Shown one piece after another: positions 26,732 to 34,468 of a stretch of 46,635 nucleotides of DNA. The stretch spans positions 1-46,635 of the forward strand of contig BQIW01000028.1 in NCBI GenBank assembly GCA_021604105.1, read 5' to 3'. The position numbers were made by a program, and so were the translations under genes. The notes below the pieces were generated by a model. That model was not told the DNA's origin. It saw nothing but the letters and a program-made list of their open reading frames with translations, and did no database searches. Source of the stretch: Nitrospirales bacterium. Lineage in GTDB: Bacteria; Nitrospirota; Nitrospiria; Nitrospirales; UBA8639. The first letter of the stretch is position 1. Each line of letters opens with the position of its first letter.

Positions 26732-27970
26732 ATGATCCGGCAAACCATCACCATCCAAGGGCATATCATAGATTCACTGATTTTGGCGAAGGTTCTGGAT
26801 GCCATTGTCATGTTGGGGGGAAGCTTTACCCTTTCGGAAGTCACGGTGGGCACCCGACGGGAGGACACTTCCCATGCCACCATCCTGATTGAAGCTCCCA
26901 CTACAGAGTTACTCCAGGAAATCCTGAAAACCATTCAGCCCCATGGGGCAGTGGTTGAGACCGAGGAAGACTGCACCGTCGAGGCAGCACCGGCTGATGG
27001 AATTTTACCGGAGGACTTTTACGCGACCTCTCATCTGTCCACTCAAATACGGTGGCAGGGAAGCTGGATTGATGTCCATCAACCCGAAATGGATTTAGCC
27101 ATCAGGCTGAAGACCTCTCCCCTTTTCGCACAGATGGTTTCCATGGGCTCGGTTAAAAAAGGCGATCTCATCGTCACAGGACGAAAAGGAGTTCGAGTGT
27201 TCCCGCTGGAGCGGCCAAAGGAACGGGATGCGTTTGGTTTCATGGAAGCCCAGGTTTCATCCGAACGTCCTCACCACCATATCATCGCAGACGTGGCCAA
27301 ACGGATGAAGGCCATCCAACAACAACGAAAAGAGGGCAAGAGGCCTGGTAAGGTATTGTTTGCCGGTGGACCGGCCATCATCCATGCGGGAGGACGAGAA
27401 GCCCTGGCGTGGATCATCGAAGCGGGTTACATCCATGTCCTGTTTTGCGGAAACGCCTTGGCTGCTCACGACATGGAAGCCAGTCTCTACGGAACATCTT
27501 TGGGATATAATTTGGGGATTGGCCGTTCCGTGCCCCACGGACATGAGCACCACCTTCGCACCATCAATCGGGTACGGGCCTTGGGAAGCATTCAACGCGC
27601 CATCGAAAGCGGATTAATCAAAGAGGGAATTATGGCGGCCTGCGTGCGACAGGGTGTCCAGATGGTGCTGGCCGGGACCATTCGCGACGACGGCCCGTTG
27701 CCGGACGTCATCACCGATTCCATCCAGGCCCAAGAAGCCATGCGCGCCGCCATTCCCGGCGTGGAATTGGCCTTGCTGGTGGCTTCTACCCTGCATGCCG
27801 TGGCGACAGGAAATCTGCTGCCGGCGTCGGCACCTACCGTCTGTGTCGACATCAATCCCGCCGTTCCCACCAAACTGAGCGACCGTGGAAGCTTTCAGGC
27901 TGTCGGGCTGGTAATGGATTCTTCTTCTTTTTTATGGGAATTGGCCCGTGAACTCGGCTGGAGAGGATAG
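26732..27970 (+). CDS. TIGR00300/LOR-SDH family, ornithine cyclodeaminase-type protein
   Basis: A 412-residue protein of the TIGR00300 family, equal to the C-terminal part of cyanobacterial AgrE/ArgZ. Residues 1-90 are a LOR/SDH-type alpha-beta domain (IQGHIIDSLILAKVLD). About 205-400 is the nucleotide-binding half: GKVLFAGGPAIIHAGG, LFCGNALAAHD, then HGHEHHLRTINRVRALGSI and TIRDDGPLPDVITD. Family members are annotated as ornithine cyclodeaminases (ornithine to proline plus ammonia) on the evidence of cyanobacterial AgrE. The arginine dihydrolase-like gene follows 12 bases later, so the two likely act in series. Confidence 0.82.
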   Translation: MIRQTITIQGHIIDSLILAKVLDAIVMLGGSFTLSEVTVGTRREDTSHATILIEAPTTELLQEILKTIQPHGAVVETEEDCTVEAAPADGILPEDFYATSHLSTQIRWQGSWIDVHQPEMDLAIRLKTSPLFAQMVSMGSVKKGDLIVTGRKGVRVFPLERPKERDAFGFMEAQVSSERPHHHIIADVAKRMKAIQQQRKEGKRPGKVLFAGGPAIIHAGGREALAWIIEAGYIHVLFCGNALAAHDMEASLYGTSLGYNLGIGRSVPHGHEHHLRTINRVRALGSIQRAIESGLIKEGIMAACVRQGVQMVLAGTIRDDGPLPDVITDSIQAQEAMRAAIPGVELALLVASTLHAVATGNLLPASAPTVCVDINPAVPTKLSDRGSFQAVGLVMDSSSFLWELARELGWRG

Positions 27971-27982
27971 GAACCCAATATC

Positions 27983-28783
27983 ATGAGCCGTTTATTGATG
28001 TGCCCCCCGGATTATTTTGGTATCGAATATGAAATTAATCCATGGATGAGAGTGTCGAATCAATCCAATGGAGATCGTGCCAGAACCCAATGGAAAACGC
28101 TGACTCAGGTATTGGAGAGCGAGGTTGGAGCCAAACTTGAATTTATGGAACCGGTACCAAGATTACCTGATCTGGTGTTTACCGCCAATGCAGGTGTCAT
28201 CCATGACGGCAAGGCTGTACCCAGTCAATTCCGCCACCCGGAACGGCAGGGCGAGGAACGGTATTTCATTGACTGGTTTACCAGGAAGGGCTATGAAGTC
28301 ATTAACCTTGACCCCGACATACACTTTGAAGGTGCCGGAGACTTATTGGGATTTCCAGATTTCTGGATCGGCGGCTACCGCCAACGCAGCGATATCCGCG
28401 CGTATGTCCAATTGTCGGAAATTTTCCAAAAAGAAATCATGCCGGTGGAACTGGTGGATCAACGGTTTTATCATCTGGATACCTGCTTTTGTCCCCTCAG
28501 TGGAGGAGAGCTTCTCTACTTTCCCCCCTGTTTCGATTCGTACGCCCAAAACGTGCTGGCCACTCGCATAGAACAGAAAAAACGATTTGCCGTCCCATCC
28601 CAGGAAGGCGAGCGGTTTGCCTGCAATGCAGTGTGTATCGAACGCCATGTTGTGCTGCCAACCGGATGCCCGGAAACGATGGCGTGGTTACACAAACAGG
28701 GCTACACCACCCACCCGGTGGAGCTGGATGAATTCCTCAAAGCCGGTGGATCCGCCAAATGCCTGACCCTGGCCTTGGATTAA
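27983..28783 (+). CDS. Arginine dihydrolase-like (ArgZ N-domain) amidinotransferase-fold protein
   Basis: A 266-residue guanidine-modifying enzyme. The start (RLLMCPPD, then INPWM with N19) and TANAGVI (N69) match the cyanobacterial ArgZ/AgrE N-terminal domain. The catalytic set visible is E116/D120 (FEGAGD), H164 (FYHLDTCF) and C260 (SAKCLTLALD). In cyanobacteria this domain converts arginine to ornithine, CO2 and two ammonia; an Asn at the second site distinguishes it from arginine deiminase, as I recall. Here it is a separate gene, 12 bases after the ornithine cyclodeaminase-type gene. A dimethylargininase activity is the main alternative. Confidence 0.82.
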   Translation: MSRLLMCPPDYFGIEYEINPWMRVSNQSNGDRARTQWKTLTQVLESEVGAKLEFMEPVPRLPDLVFTANAGVIHDGKAVPSQFRHPERQGEERYFIDWFTRKGYEVINLDPDIHFEGAGDLLGFPDFWIGGYRQRSDIRAYVQLSEIFQKEIMPVELVDQRFYHLDTCFCPLSGGELLYFPPCFDSYAQNVLATRIEQKKRFAVPSQEGERFACNAVCIERHVVLPTGCPETMAWLHKQGYTTHPVELDEFLKAGGSAKCLTLALD

Positions 28784-28856
28784 GTTGTAAAAAATCGATT
28801 CCCCTATCAAACGCTGCATGAACACCGTTTGACGGTAAGAGCCCGCTTCAAATCAT

Positions 28857-28884
28857 TGTCATCCTGAGGCCCCGCGAAGGATCT
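28857..28884. repeat. Short dispersed motif (TGTCATCCTGAG ... GAAGGATCT)
   Basis: This pattern matches a motif often repeated between genes of environmental bacteria. Only one copy is in the window, so the repeat status rests on recollection. It lies in the ~240-base gap before the HNH gene. Confidence 0.3.
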
Positions 28885-29023
28885 GTGCCCAGGCATGAAA
28901 ACCTCCTTGTCTTTAAAAAGCGCCGATCCAAGCGCTACAATCTTTCCAAACAGGTTAACCCGGCTGATGACTTCAAAAGTCACCAGGCTACACAAAGCCT
29001 TGCAAGCGAAAGTACCTTTCCTT

Positions 29024-29353
29024 ATGACCCAACCAGAACAGTTCTACTCACTCGGTGACGATGATACAATTCGACGGCATATACGGATTGAACGCGAAAA
29101 CGGGAAAAAATTACGGAAAACCCCATGGTGGAAAGCCCGGATCCAAAAAGGGGAGTGTCACTTTTGTCATCAGCAGGTGGGAGCGGAAAACTTGACCATG
29201 GACCATGTCGTGCCTTTGGCCAGGAAAGGAAAAAGTACGAGAGGCAATGTTGTCCCGGCCTGTCAGGCCTGCAACCGCAGCAAAAGCCTCACCACACCGG
29301 TTGAGTCCATTTTGGATCAGATACGAACAAACGAAGTCCAGAGTGATGAATGA
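29024..29353 (+). CDS. HNH endonuclease
   Basis: A small HNH nuclease of about 109 residues. Two zinc-binding pairs (CHFC and CQAC) flank the HNH core: LTMDHVVPLARKGKSTRGNVVPACQACNRSKS, with catalytic histidine in MDHVVPL and the N of RGNVV. The N-terminus (FYSLGDDDTIRRHIRIEREN) is usual for this short group. The frame extends upstream to 28895, but that part holds repeat-like non-coding sequence, so ATG 29024 is preferred; no clear ribosome site. It could nick DNA or RNA; there is no restriction partner or intron nearby. Confidence 0.78.
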   Translation: MTQPEQFYSLGDDDTIRRHIRIERENGKKLRKTPWWKARIQKGECHFCHQQVGAENLTMDHVVPLARKGKSTRGNVVPACQACNRSKSLTTPVESILDQIRTNEVQSDE

Positions 29354-29456
29354 GTTACAATCCTGAAGTGAGATACTCTCACAAGGCAACTAATCGAGTA
29401 TTTCCATACGGCTTCAACTGAAGCCTTGTCTTGTTCCCAATCACCATACATTCGGC

Positions 29457-29751
29457 CTACCCTGCATTTGCACATTCGAGAACACGATTTTCAGGATCAT
29501 CCTTCAAAATCTTCACCGTTCAAGTCGGTTTCACCAATTCCCCCATTTCCGTTATAAGGACTGCAGTCTGACTCAACGCTTCGGATTCACGACTGAATTT
29601 TCTGGTCAAGATTCCCAACACTTCATCGAGGGTGGCTTTGGAGAGAACAAGGGTTTCAGTGCCTTCAAGAACTCTGGCAAAAGCTCTTTCAGCCTGGCTT
29701 CCAGGGAAAACGAGACCGGACATGTAGATGTTGCTGTCAAACGACTCTCAC
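29457..29751 (-). pseudogene. Decayed PIN-domain toxin (COG1569 type)
   Basis: Family sequence is readable as a PIN toxin: RVV, DSNIYMSGLVFPGSQAERAF, LDEVLGILTRKFSRESEAL, then ELVKPT. A TGA at 29520-29522 interrupts where relatives have an arginine (CGA to TGA would explain it), and TVKILKDDPENRVLECANAG continues in frame to a TAG at 29457. The start (GTG 29751) is out of frame with the DSN motif, so there is a frameshift too. The rest of the nuclease, with its later acidic residues, is absent. Not functional. Confidence 0.75.
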
Positions 29752-30035
29752 TTTTGGCCAAATACTTCTCAAAATCACATTTGGTTAGAACCCCCTTTTC
29801 TGGCCTTTCCCGTCCAATATTGCTGAGTATCGAGAAATTTGGATTTCAGACATTCTCGCCTGACAACTCTTAGGGCTTTCTGAATCACGGTGCTGATAGT
29901 TTTTCCCCCTTTCTGTGCGATCTCTTCCAACTCCCTGGAAAGATCAGGGGGAAGTGAAATCGTTTTTTTGACGGCGATCCCATGATCATTTCCTCTGGAT
30001 ATGAACAAATCAGACCATCCTTCGGGACAAGCCAA
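29752..30035 (-). pseudogene. Decayed ribbon-helix-helix antitoxin
   Basis: VKKTISLPPDLSRELEEIAQKGGKTISTVIQKALR is a CopG-type ribbon-helix-helix domain. The reading frame ends as KARKGGSNQM, but shifting one base at the A/G run at 29791-29799 restores KGVLTKCDFEKYLAKSE, the usual tail before a PIN toxin. No ATG lies in frame at the expected start. With the PIN remnant it forms a dead toxin-antitoxin pair whose 5' end nearly touches the dispersed repeat at 30040. Confidence 0.7.
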
Positions 30036-30039
30036 TTAT

Positions 30040-30254
30040 GGGAGTGTTGAATAATAAGGATGTTCAAGGGCAAATTTGCGCAGGATGAGATTACCCATCA
30101 AAGGCTACGGGTCGGTTCAAAAAAGCATGCCCTGAGTCTTCCCGAAGGGTCCGTCCGGCAAGGCCGCAGCCGTTTGTACGCGCGGAGCGTACGCTGAGTA
30201 CGTGAGCACGGGAAAATGGCGAGAACGCCGCTGGCGGCTTTTTTCAACAGACCC
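30040..30254 (-). repeat. Dispersed repeat, copy 2 (215 bp, inverted relative to copy 1)
   Basis: The reverse complement matches 17441-17631 nearly throughout. This copy carries about 25 extra bases (around 30114-30150, with CCCGAAGGGTCC), a block also recognisable in the degenerate copy near 14050. Shared sharp ends suggest a defined element. Confidence 0.85.
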
Positions 30255-30496
30255 ATTATCACCACTCAGGATCTTGGGAATTGGCAGATAGCTGACTAAT
30301 CGTTTCTTCCGTTTTCAGCTTCACAAAAGAAGAACCGCGCCTCTTAGAAACGGGAAAAACCAAGGTATTTTTAGTCAGGTATCAAGGGTTTTTATCAATA
30401 CTGCGTCGCTCCTCTTTGAATCATACTGACTCAGTCAATTGTTGAATGGCATCAAGGCCGGTTCAAAAACTTTCATTTCACAAAGGGAGAATGGTT

Positions 30497-30853
30497 ATGA
30501 ACAACACCTTCACAAAACAACCGAGAGTCAAAGCCATGTTAGTCCTGTTAAGCGTCGCATGCGCATTGGTATTTTCAGCATGTGCCAGTGATCCACATGG
30601 GCGGACTATGGGAACCACGGTTGACGATGCCGTCATCACGTCTTCAGTCAAATCGTCATTGATTGCGGATGACCTCGTGGATGCGTTCGAAATTGACGTT
30701 GATACGCACAGAGGCAATGTCATGTTAAGTGGATTCGTTGAAACCGACAATCAGATAGAAAGGGCTGTGGAAATTGCCAAAAAGACCGAAGGAGTCCAAA
30801 AGGTGATTAACAAATTAGAGAAAAAACCAAAGGCGATGTCCCAGAGCCATTGA
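30497..30853 (+). CDS. BON-domain lipoprotein
   Basis: A 118-residue lipoprotein, relative of OsmY/YraP. The signal ends in VFSAC (Cys29). One BON domain follows: VDDAVITSSVKSSLIADDLVDAFEIDV, then GNVMLSGFVETDNQIERAVEIAKKTEGVQKVINKLE. BON domains bind phospholipid surfaces and help envelope integrity. ATG 30497 is preferred since GGGAG lies 7 bases before it. It stands alone, convergent with the EEP-family gene, with a strong hairpin between them. Confidence 0.88.
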   Translation: MNNTFTKQPRVKAMLVLLSVACALVFSACASDPHGRTMGTTVDDAVITSSVKSSLIADDLVDAFEIDVDTHRGNVMLSGFVETDNQIERAVEIAKKTEGVQKVINKLEKKPKAMSQSH

Positions 30854-30888
30854 CAGAAATATCGTATTATCAGAATCCCGTCCAGCAA

Positions 30889-30923
30889 CCCTGTTCCCCG
30901 GAGGCCACCTCAGGGGAACAGGG
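30889..30923. terminator. Bidirectional terminator hairpin between convergent genes
   Basis: A perfect 11-bp stem (CCCTGTTCCCC at 30889-30899 with GGGGAACAGGG at 30913-30923) and a 13-base loop. It lies between the 3' ends of the BON and EEP genes. A T-rich stretch is about 18 bases farther on (30941-30955), so efficiency as an intrinsic terminator is uncertain. Confidence 0.65.
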
Positions 30924-30938
30924 ACAAGAGAAATTCAC

Positions 30939-31997
30939 TCATTTTTTACCTTTTCTGATTAACTCTCGCGCTAGTCTACGATCTTCGCCATCTGGCACGG
31001 ATGGTTCAGGATTCATCCGGTCGGGTTCATACGATAAAATTGCCAAGATGGGGAAATGATCTGATCCAATCGATGGCAAACGCCTCATCTCCACCAACCG
31101 GAACGACCGGGAGTGAAAAATATGATCAACAGGAAAGCGAAAAATCGGATATTTGGCATGGAAGGTGTTAAAAAATCCCCGGCCGATTCTGGGGTCGACC
31201 AATCCGCTAATTCTCTGAAACAAGCCCGTCTTATACGACCACGCCACATCATTCAAGTCGCCTGTCACCACCACGGGCTTCTCTCCATGGGCAACGTCCC
31301 TGCCAATCATTAGGATTTCTGCATCCCGCTCGTCCGTATCCTGTCCAAACCGCGGAGGACGAGGATGTAAACCATAAAATTCAACAATCTTTCCTGACGA
31401 CAACTCGATTTCTGAAAAGAAGGAGGGAACCTCCGGATCAATCAGAAAGCGGATATCAGGACTTCGTAGTTTCAGACGTGAATATAAGAGCATGCCATAG
31501 GTATTTTTCAATGGTTGCTTAATGGTAAAGGGGTAGGTCGCTTCCAGGCTTGTTAACTGCCTCTCCCACAACGTGTCAGGTTCAATGACAAGCACCATGT
31601 CCGGGGAGAAGGTAGACACCTGGTCTAAAAAGCCGGATGCGTTTCGGTTTTTCATGTAGACGTTGGCCGTCAAAATACTCAAGATATCTTCATGGCCTGG
31701 ATTCATGCTATCCAACGACTGCTTGTGAGCCAACATCGTATAGGGATAAATCCTAAATCCCTGATAGATCAAACAGGCGATAAGTGCCATGAATACCCAT
31801 TTTCCTAACCCATGGTCTCCAGAGAAAACCAAATACCCCAACCCCGGGGTCAGGAACGCGCCAATTAGAAAAAGTTGAAGGCGTGGGAAATCGAAGATAC
31901 GAACCCACCATTCACCAACCCGGAGAAGGGGCAAGAGGGTGCCGGCAATGATCACCAGAGCCAAGAAGATAAGGACGAGGGGAATCATTTCTCCCAT
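30939..31997 (-). CDS. Membrane-anchored endonuclease/exonuclease/phosphatase family protein
   Basis: A 352-residue protein. Three transmembrane helices lie in residues 1-85 (LVLIFLALVIIAGTLLPLL, LQLFLIGAFLTPGLGYLVF, WVFMALIACLIYQGF). The EEP catalytic domain runs from ~105: ILTANVYMKN, then VLVIEPDT (metal Glu), FYGLHPRPPRF, VVVTGDLNDVAWS (D-x-N) and the closing GSDHFPI (D-H). These are the Mg-phosphodiesterase residues of the superfamily. The likely placement of the domain is outside the cytoplasm, as in relatives. Substrates range from nucleic acid to lipid phosphates. Single gene. Confidence 0.86.
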   Translation of the reverse strand: MGEMIPLVLIFLALVIIAGTLLPLLRVGEWWVRIFDFPRLQLFLIGAFLTPGLGYLVFSGDHGLGKWVFMALIACLIYQGFRIYPYTMLAHKQSLDSMNPGHEDILSILTANVYMKNRNASGFLDQVSTFSPDMVLVIEPDTLWERQLTSLEATYPFTIKQPLKNTYGMLLYSRLKLRSPDIRFLIDPEVPSFFSEIELSSGKIVEFYGLHPRPPRFGQDTDERDAEILMIGRDVAHGEKPVVVTGDLNDVAWSYKTGLFQRISGLVDPRIGRGFFNTFHAKYPIFRFPVDHIFHSRSFRLVEMRRLPSIGSDHFPILAILSYEPDRMNPEPSVPDGEDRRLARELIRKGKK

Positions 31998-32339
31998 AGC
32001 ATCTCACTCACACCGTACGAATATTCTTGTCATTTCCCCCAGACTCTTTTCTTCCTGTGTCCTGGCCTCTATCAACAGCAGGTTGTTCAAACAGAGAAAC
32101 GAATTTTTGAGACCGTCCAATTTATGCATTCTCAGTTTGAGGGTGAAAAAGCAACCATCTGGAGTTCGGCATAAAATTTTAAATCAATTTTTATTCTCTA
32201 CCTGCCGGGGCCGCCGTCGCCAATAGACAAAAGAAGAAGTCGGAAAGAATTATAGTCAACCACCCTTCAGAACGCGCTCAAAATGAGAATGTGGCGAAGG
32301 CATTTCTCCAGATGAATGGAGGTCGCCTTTTCAGACTCT

Positions 32340-32954
32340 TTAAAAGAGGCGGGGATTAAAATGAGAATGTCTTTCAGACGGGTAGGTGAGGCGACCTGCG
32401 TCAGATTTGGCAAAGGGGGTGAGTGTGTGCGTTTTGAGAGAACTTGCCGAGATGATGTGGTGGACCGTCCAACCACGGATGACCATGGCATCTGCTATGA
32501 GCGTGCGGTGGCAGCGCCAGGGAACCGCTTCCGCGCACATCACGGCTGATGGTGACTGTTGTCCGATATTCACCAGTTCCTCCAACCCATTCCAAAACGC
32601 TTGAGTTTGCATATAATCCGCGTAACCTCGGAAACCCTCATTCCGCCATCCCACATTCACCGAATCCGGCCGGGTTTTCCTCCGACCTCCCAACTCCGGC
32701 ATGTGCCGATACTGTAGTCCGGCTTCACGAAGACTCCGGGCAAGAGTTTCCTGGTGGAACTGCGGATTGCGCCGTGAGAACGGGATCGTTCTGACGTCGG
32801 CCAGTAATTGAATGCCATGTGATTGAAGAAGCCCGACGAATTCCTCGATAGGCCGTGTCGAATGGCCGATGGTCCACAACTCGGGAGACACGAGTGTCTC
32901 AGGCGAATGAGTGTCGCCAGGCTTGCTGAGTCCAGGGGGCTGGTCAATTTCCAT
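32340..32954 (-). CDS. DUF488 family protein
   Basis: A 204-residue DUF488 protein. Family blocks: WTIGHSTRPIEEFVGLL, LLADVRTIPFSRRNPQFH, YRHMPELGGRRK, FRGYADYMQT and the C-terminal VMCAEAVPWRCHRTLIAD with two conserved cysteines. The biochemical role is not established. A deleted relative survives at 40319-40455 (-). Codon use and ends look normal, and the gene is intact. Confidence 0.83.
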   Translation of the reverse strand: MEIDQPPGLSKPGDTHSPETLVSPELWTIGHSTRPIEEFVGLLQSHGIQLLADVRTIPFSRRNPQFHQETLARSLREAGLQYRHMPELGGRRKTRPDSVNVGWRNEGFRGYADYMQTQAFWNGLEELVNIGQQSPSAVMCAEAVPWRCHRTLIADAMVIRGWTVHHIISASSLKTHTLTPFAKSDAGRLTYPSERHSHFNPRLF

Positions 32955-33574
32955 CGTTCAGAATTTCCACCATCATTAAATATGAATGTTTTGAGCGTCG
33001 GCTTATCAGAATCAGGGAAGATAGATGAGGCACCCAAGCATCTTATCCGCCATGGAAGAAGGTGAGCCAGCGCATACCATTCCCCTGGCTCTCTTGTTTT
33101 TCCCGAGAACAACGGCCCATTCGGATGTACTTGCTTTTTCAACGTATTGTGGTGACACCTTATATATCGGCAGAAATCTTTGGCTCCCTTGCCATCCAGA
33201 CTGACCAGAAGCCTCATCCGCGAATGTTATTTCCCTCCTAGTCAGGGTTTCTTTCTCCCATGCTCGCCCGACACGTGCTGCTATCCTGGTGCATGCTGGG
33301 CAGAGTATTTTTGGGGAGTCTCCTCTTCACCGATCAAATTCTGAGAAGTCTAAATTCTATAATGCCAGCCTGGTCTTTCGGCATTTTTCAGTGAAACACC
33401 TCCCAATATGTGAGGGCACACTTCAGATGTGCCCCTAAAATCAGAGGAATATCAAGTGTGACTATACGGATTGGAACTCCTTGAGTTCTTTATATATTTT
33501 AACTAGTGTTTTAGGCTAAGAATTCTAAATTCCAGGAATGCCCTTGGCTAGCGTATAAGTAAGAGGTAAGCCTT
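32955..33574. other. Gene-free stretch before the TIR gene
   Basis: About 620 bases. A 7-bp hairpin (GGGCACA at 33414-33420 with TGTGCCC at 33428-33434) lies about 140 bases before the TIR start. A minus-strand frame runs through 32955-33217, but I see no family features. This stretch probably holds the promoter of the TIR operon. Confidence 0.35.
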
Positions 33575-34468
33575 ATGCCAAGCCTATTCATCAGTTACGC
33601 CAGCAAACAACAGGGCTTAGCTCAACAGCTTGAAGCCGCACTCAGCGTGAAAGGCATCCAAGTCTGGCGGGACAAAACCAAACTTTATGCGGGAGAGCGT
33701 TGGCCTAAAGCTTTGGGAAACGCCATTGCCAGTACCGATGCGCTTGTCTTGCTTTGGTCCTCCGAGGCCAAGCAATCAGATTTTGTCGAGCTGGAATGGA
33801 ACATTGCCGTGGCCATGAAGAAGCCAGTCATGCCCTGTCTAATGGATTCCACCCCCCTGTCAGCCACGCTGAAACCGTTACATTGCATATTGTGGAAAGA
33901 TGTACACCCAACTGCTGAAGAAATTGTTTCCGCTTTGGAGCAGCAGGGCGCATCGATTCAAGACGAACAGCAAAACAAACTCTTAGAAAGCCTCAATGTC
34001 GTTTCAGCCCATAAACCTCAAGAGGTACTTCATCAGATCCAAGTTGTTCTTAAAGAGCCGAAGCCTTTTGTTGAAAGAGCGGGAGCATGGGTCACCTTAA
34101 TCGCTGGGATATTGGCCATAATATTTTACTTGGGGGACGTTCCGAGAAAAATAATTGAATGGAAAACCCAAAGCGATAACTCTCCTCAAAAAATCCATGA
34201 ATATCCCTTTGAAGGACAGGTCCTCGATTCTCAGGGTAAGGGCCTGGAAGATGTAAAAGTTTCGCTGGTCATTCCCGGACAGGAAGCTATGACCAGGCAC
34301 ACTCGTGAAACCGGCATTTTTGTCTTTAAGGTGCTGACAGAGACAGAAAAGGCTGCCACACTTCACGCCGATAAAGCAGGGTTTAAATCCATACGCCGAA
34401 ACGTCACCATTCCTGATCAACGGTATGTTCTAAAAATGGAACCAACTGTTAAGGAGCAGGGGCCATGA
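33575..34468 (+). CDS. TIR-transmembrane-Ig-like regulatory domain protein
   Basis: A 297-residue protein with three parts. Residues 1-125 are a TIR domain: LFISYASKQ, VWRDKTKLYAGERW, DALVLLWSSEAKQSDF, and VELEWNIAVA with E74 in the place of the NADase catalytic glutamate. A helix near 171-187 (AWVTLIAGILAIIFYLG) is a single membrane span. Residues 210-290 form a carboxypeptidase-regulatory-like beta-sandwich (FEGQVLDSQGKGLEDVKVSL). There is no signal peptide, so the TIR domain should be cytoplasmic and the sandwich probably periplasmic, though flanking charges do not settle it. The gene overlaps the TPR gene start by four bases (ATGA). An AGAGG is 7 bases before the ATG. Confidence 0.85.
   Translation: MPSLFISYASKQQGLAQQLEAALSVKGIQVWRDKTKLYAGERWPKALGNAIASTDALVLLWSSEAKQSDFVELEWNIAVAMKKPVMPCLMDSTPLSATLKPLHCILWKDVHPTAEEIVSALEQQGASIQDEQQNKLLESLNVVSAHKPQEVLHQIQVVLKEPKPFVERAGAWVTLIAGILAIIFYLGDVPRKIIEWKTQSDNSPQKIHEYPFEGQVLDSQGKGLEDVKVSLVIPGQEAMTRHTRETGIFVFKVLTETEKAATLHADKAGFKSIRRNVTIPDQRYVLKMEPTVKEQGP

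Noticed and set aside
32657-33217. 186-codon minus-strand frame upstream of DUF488
   Set aside because: It overlaps the DUF488 gene in another frame and shows no family features; its upstream part looks like non-coding DNA.
33575-34468. Thoeris defence system
   Set aside because: There is no ThsA-like SIR2/Macro partner; the partner is an exported TPR protein and the TIR protein has a membrane span.
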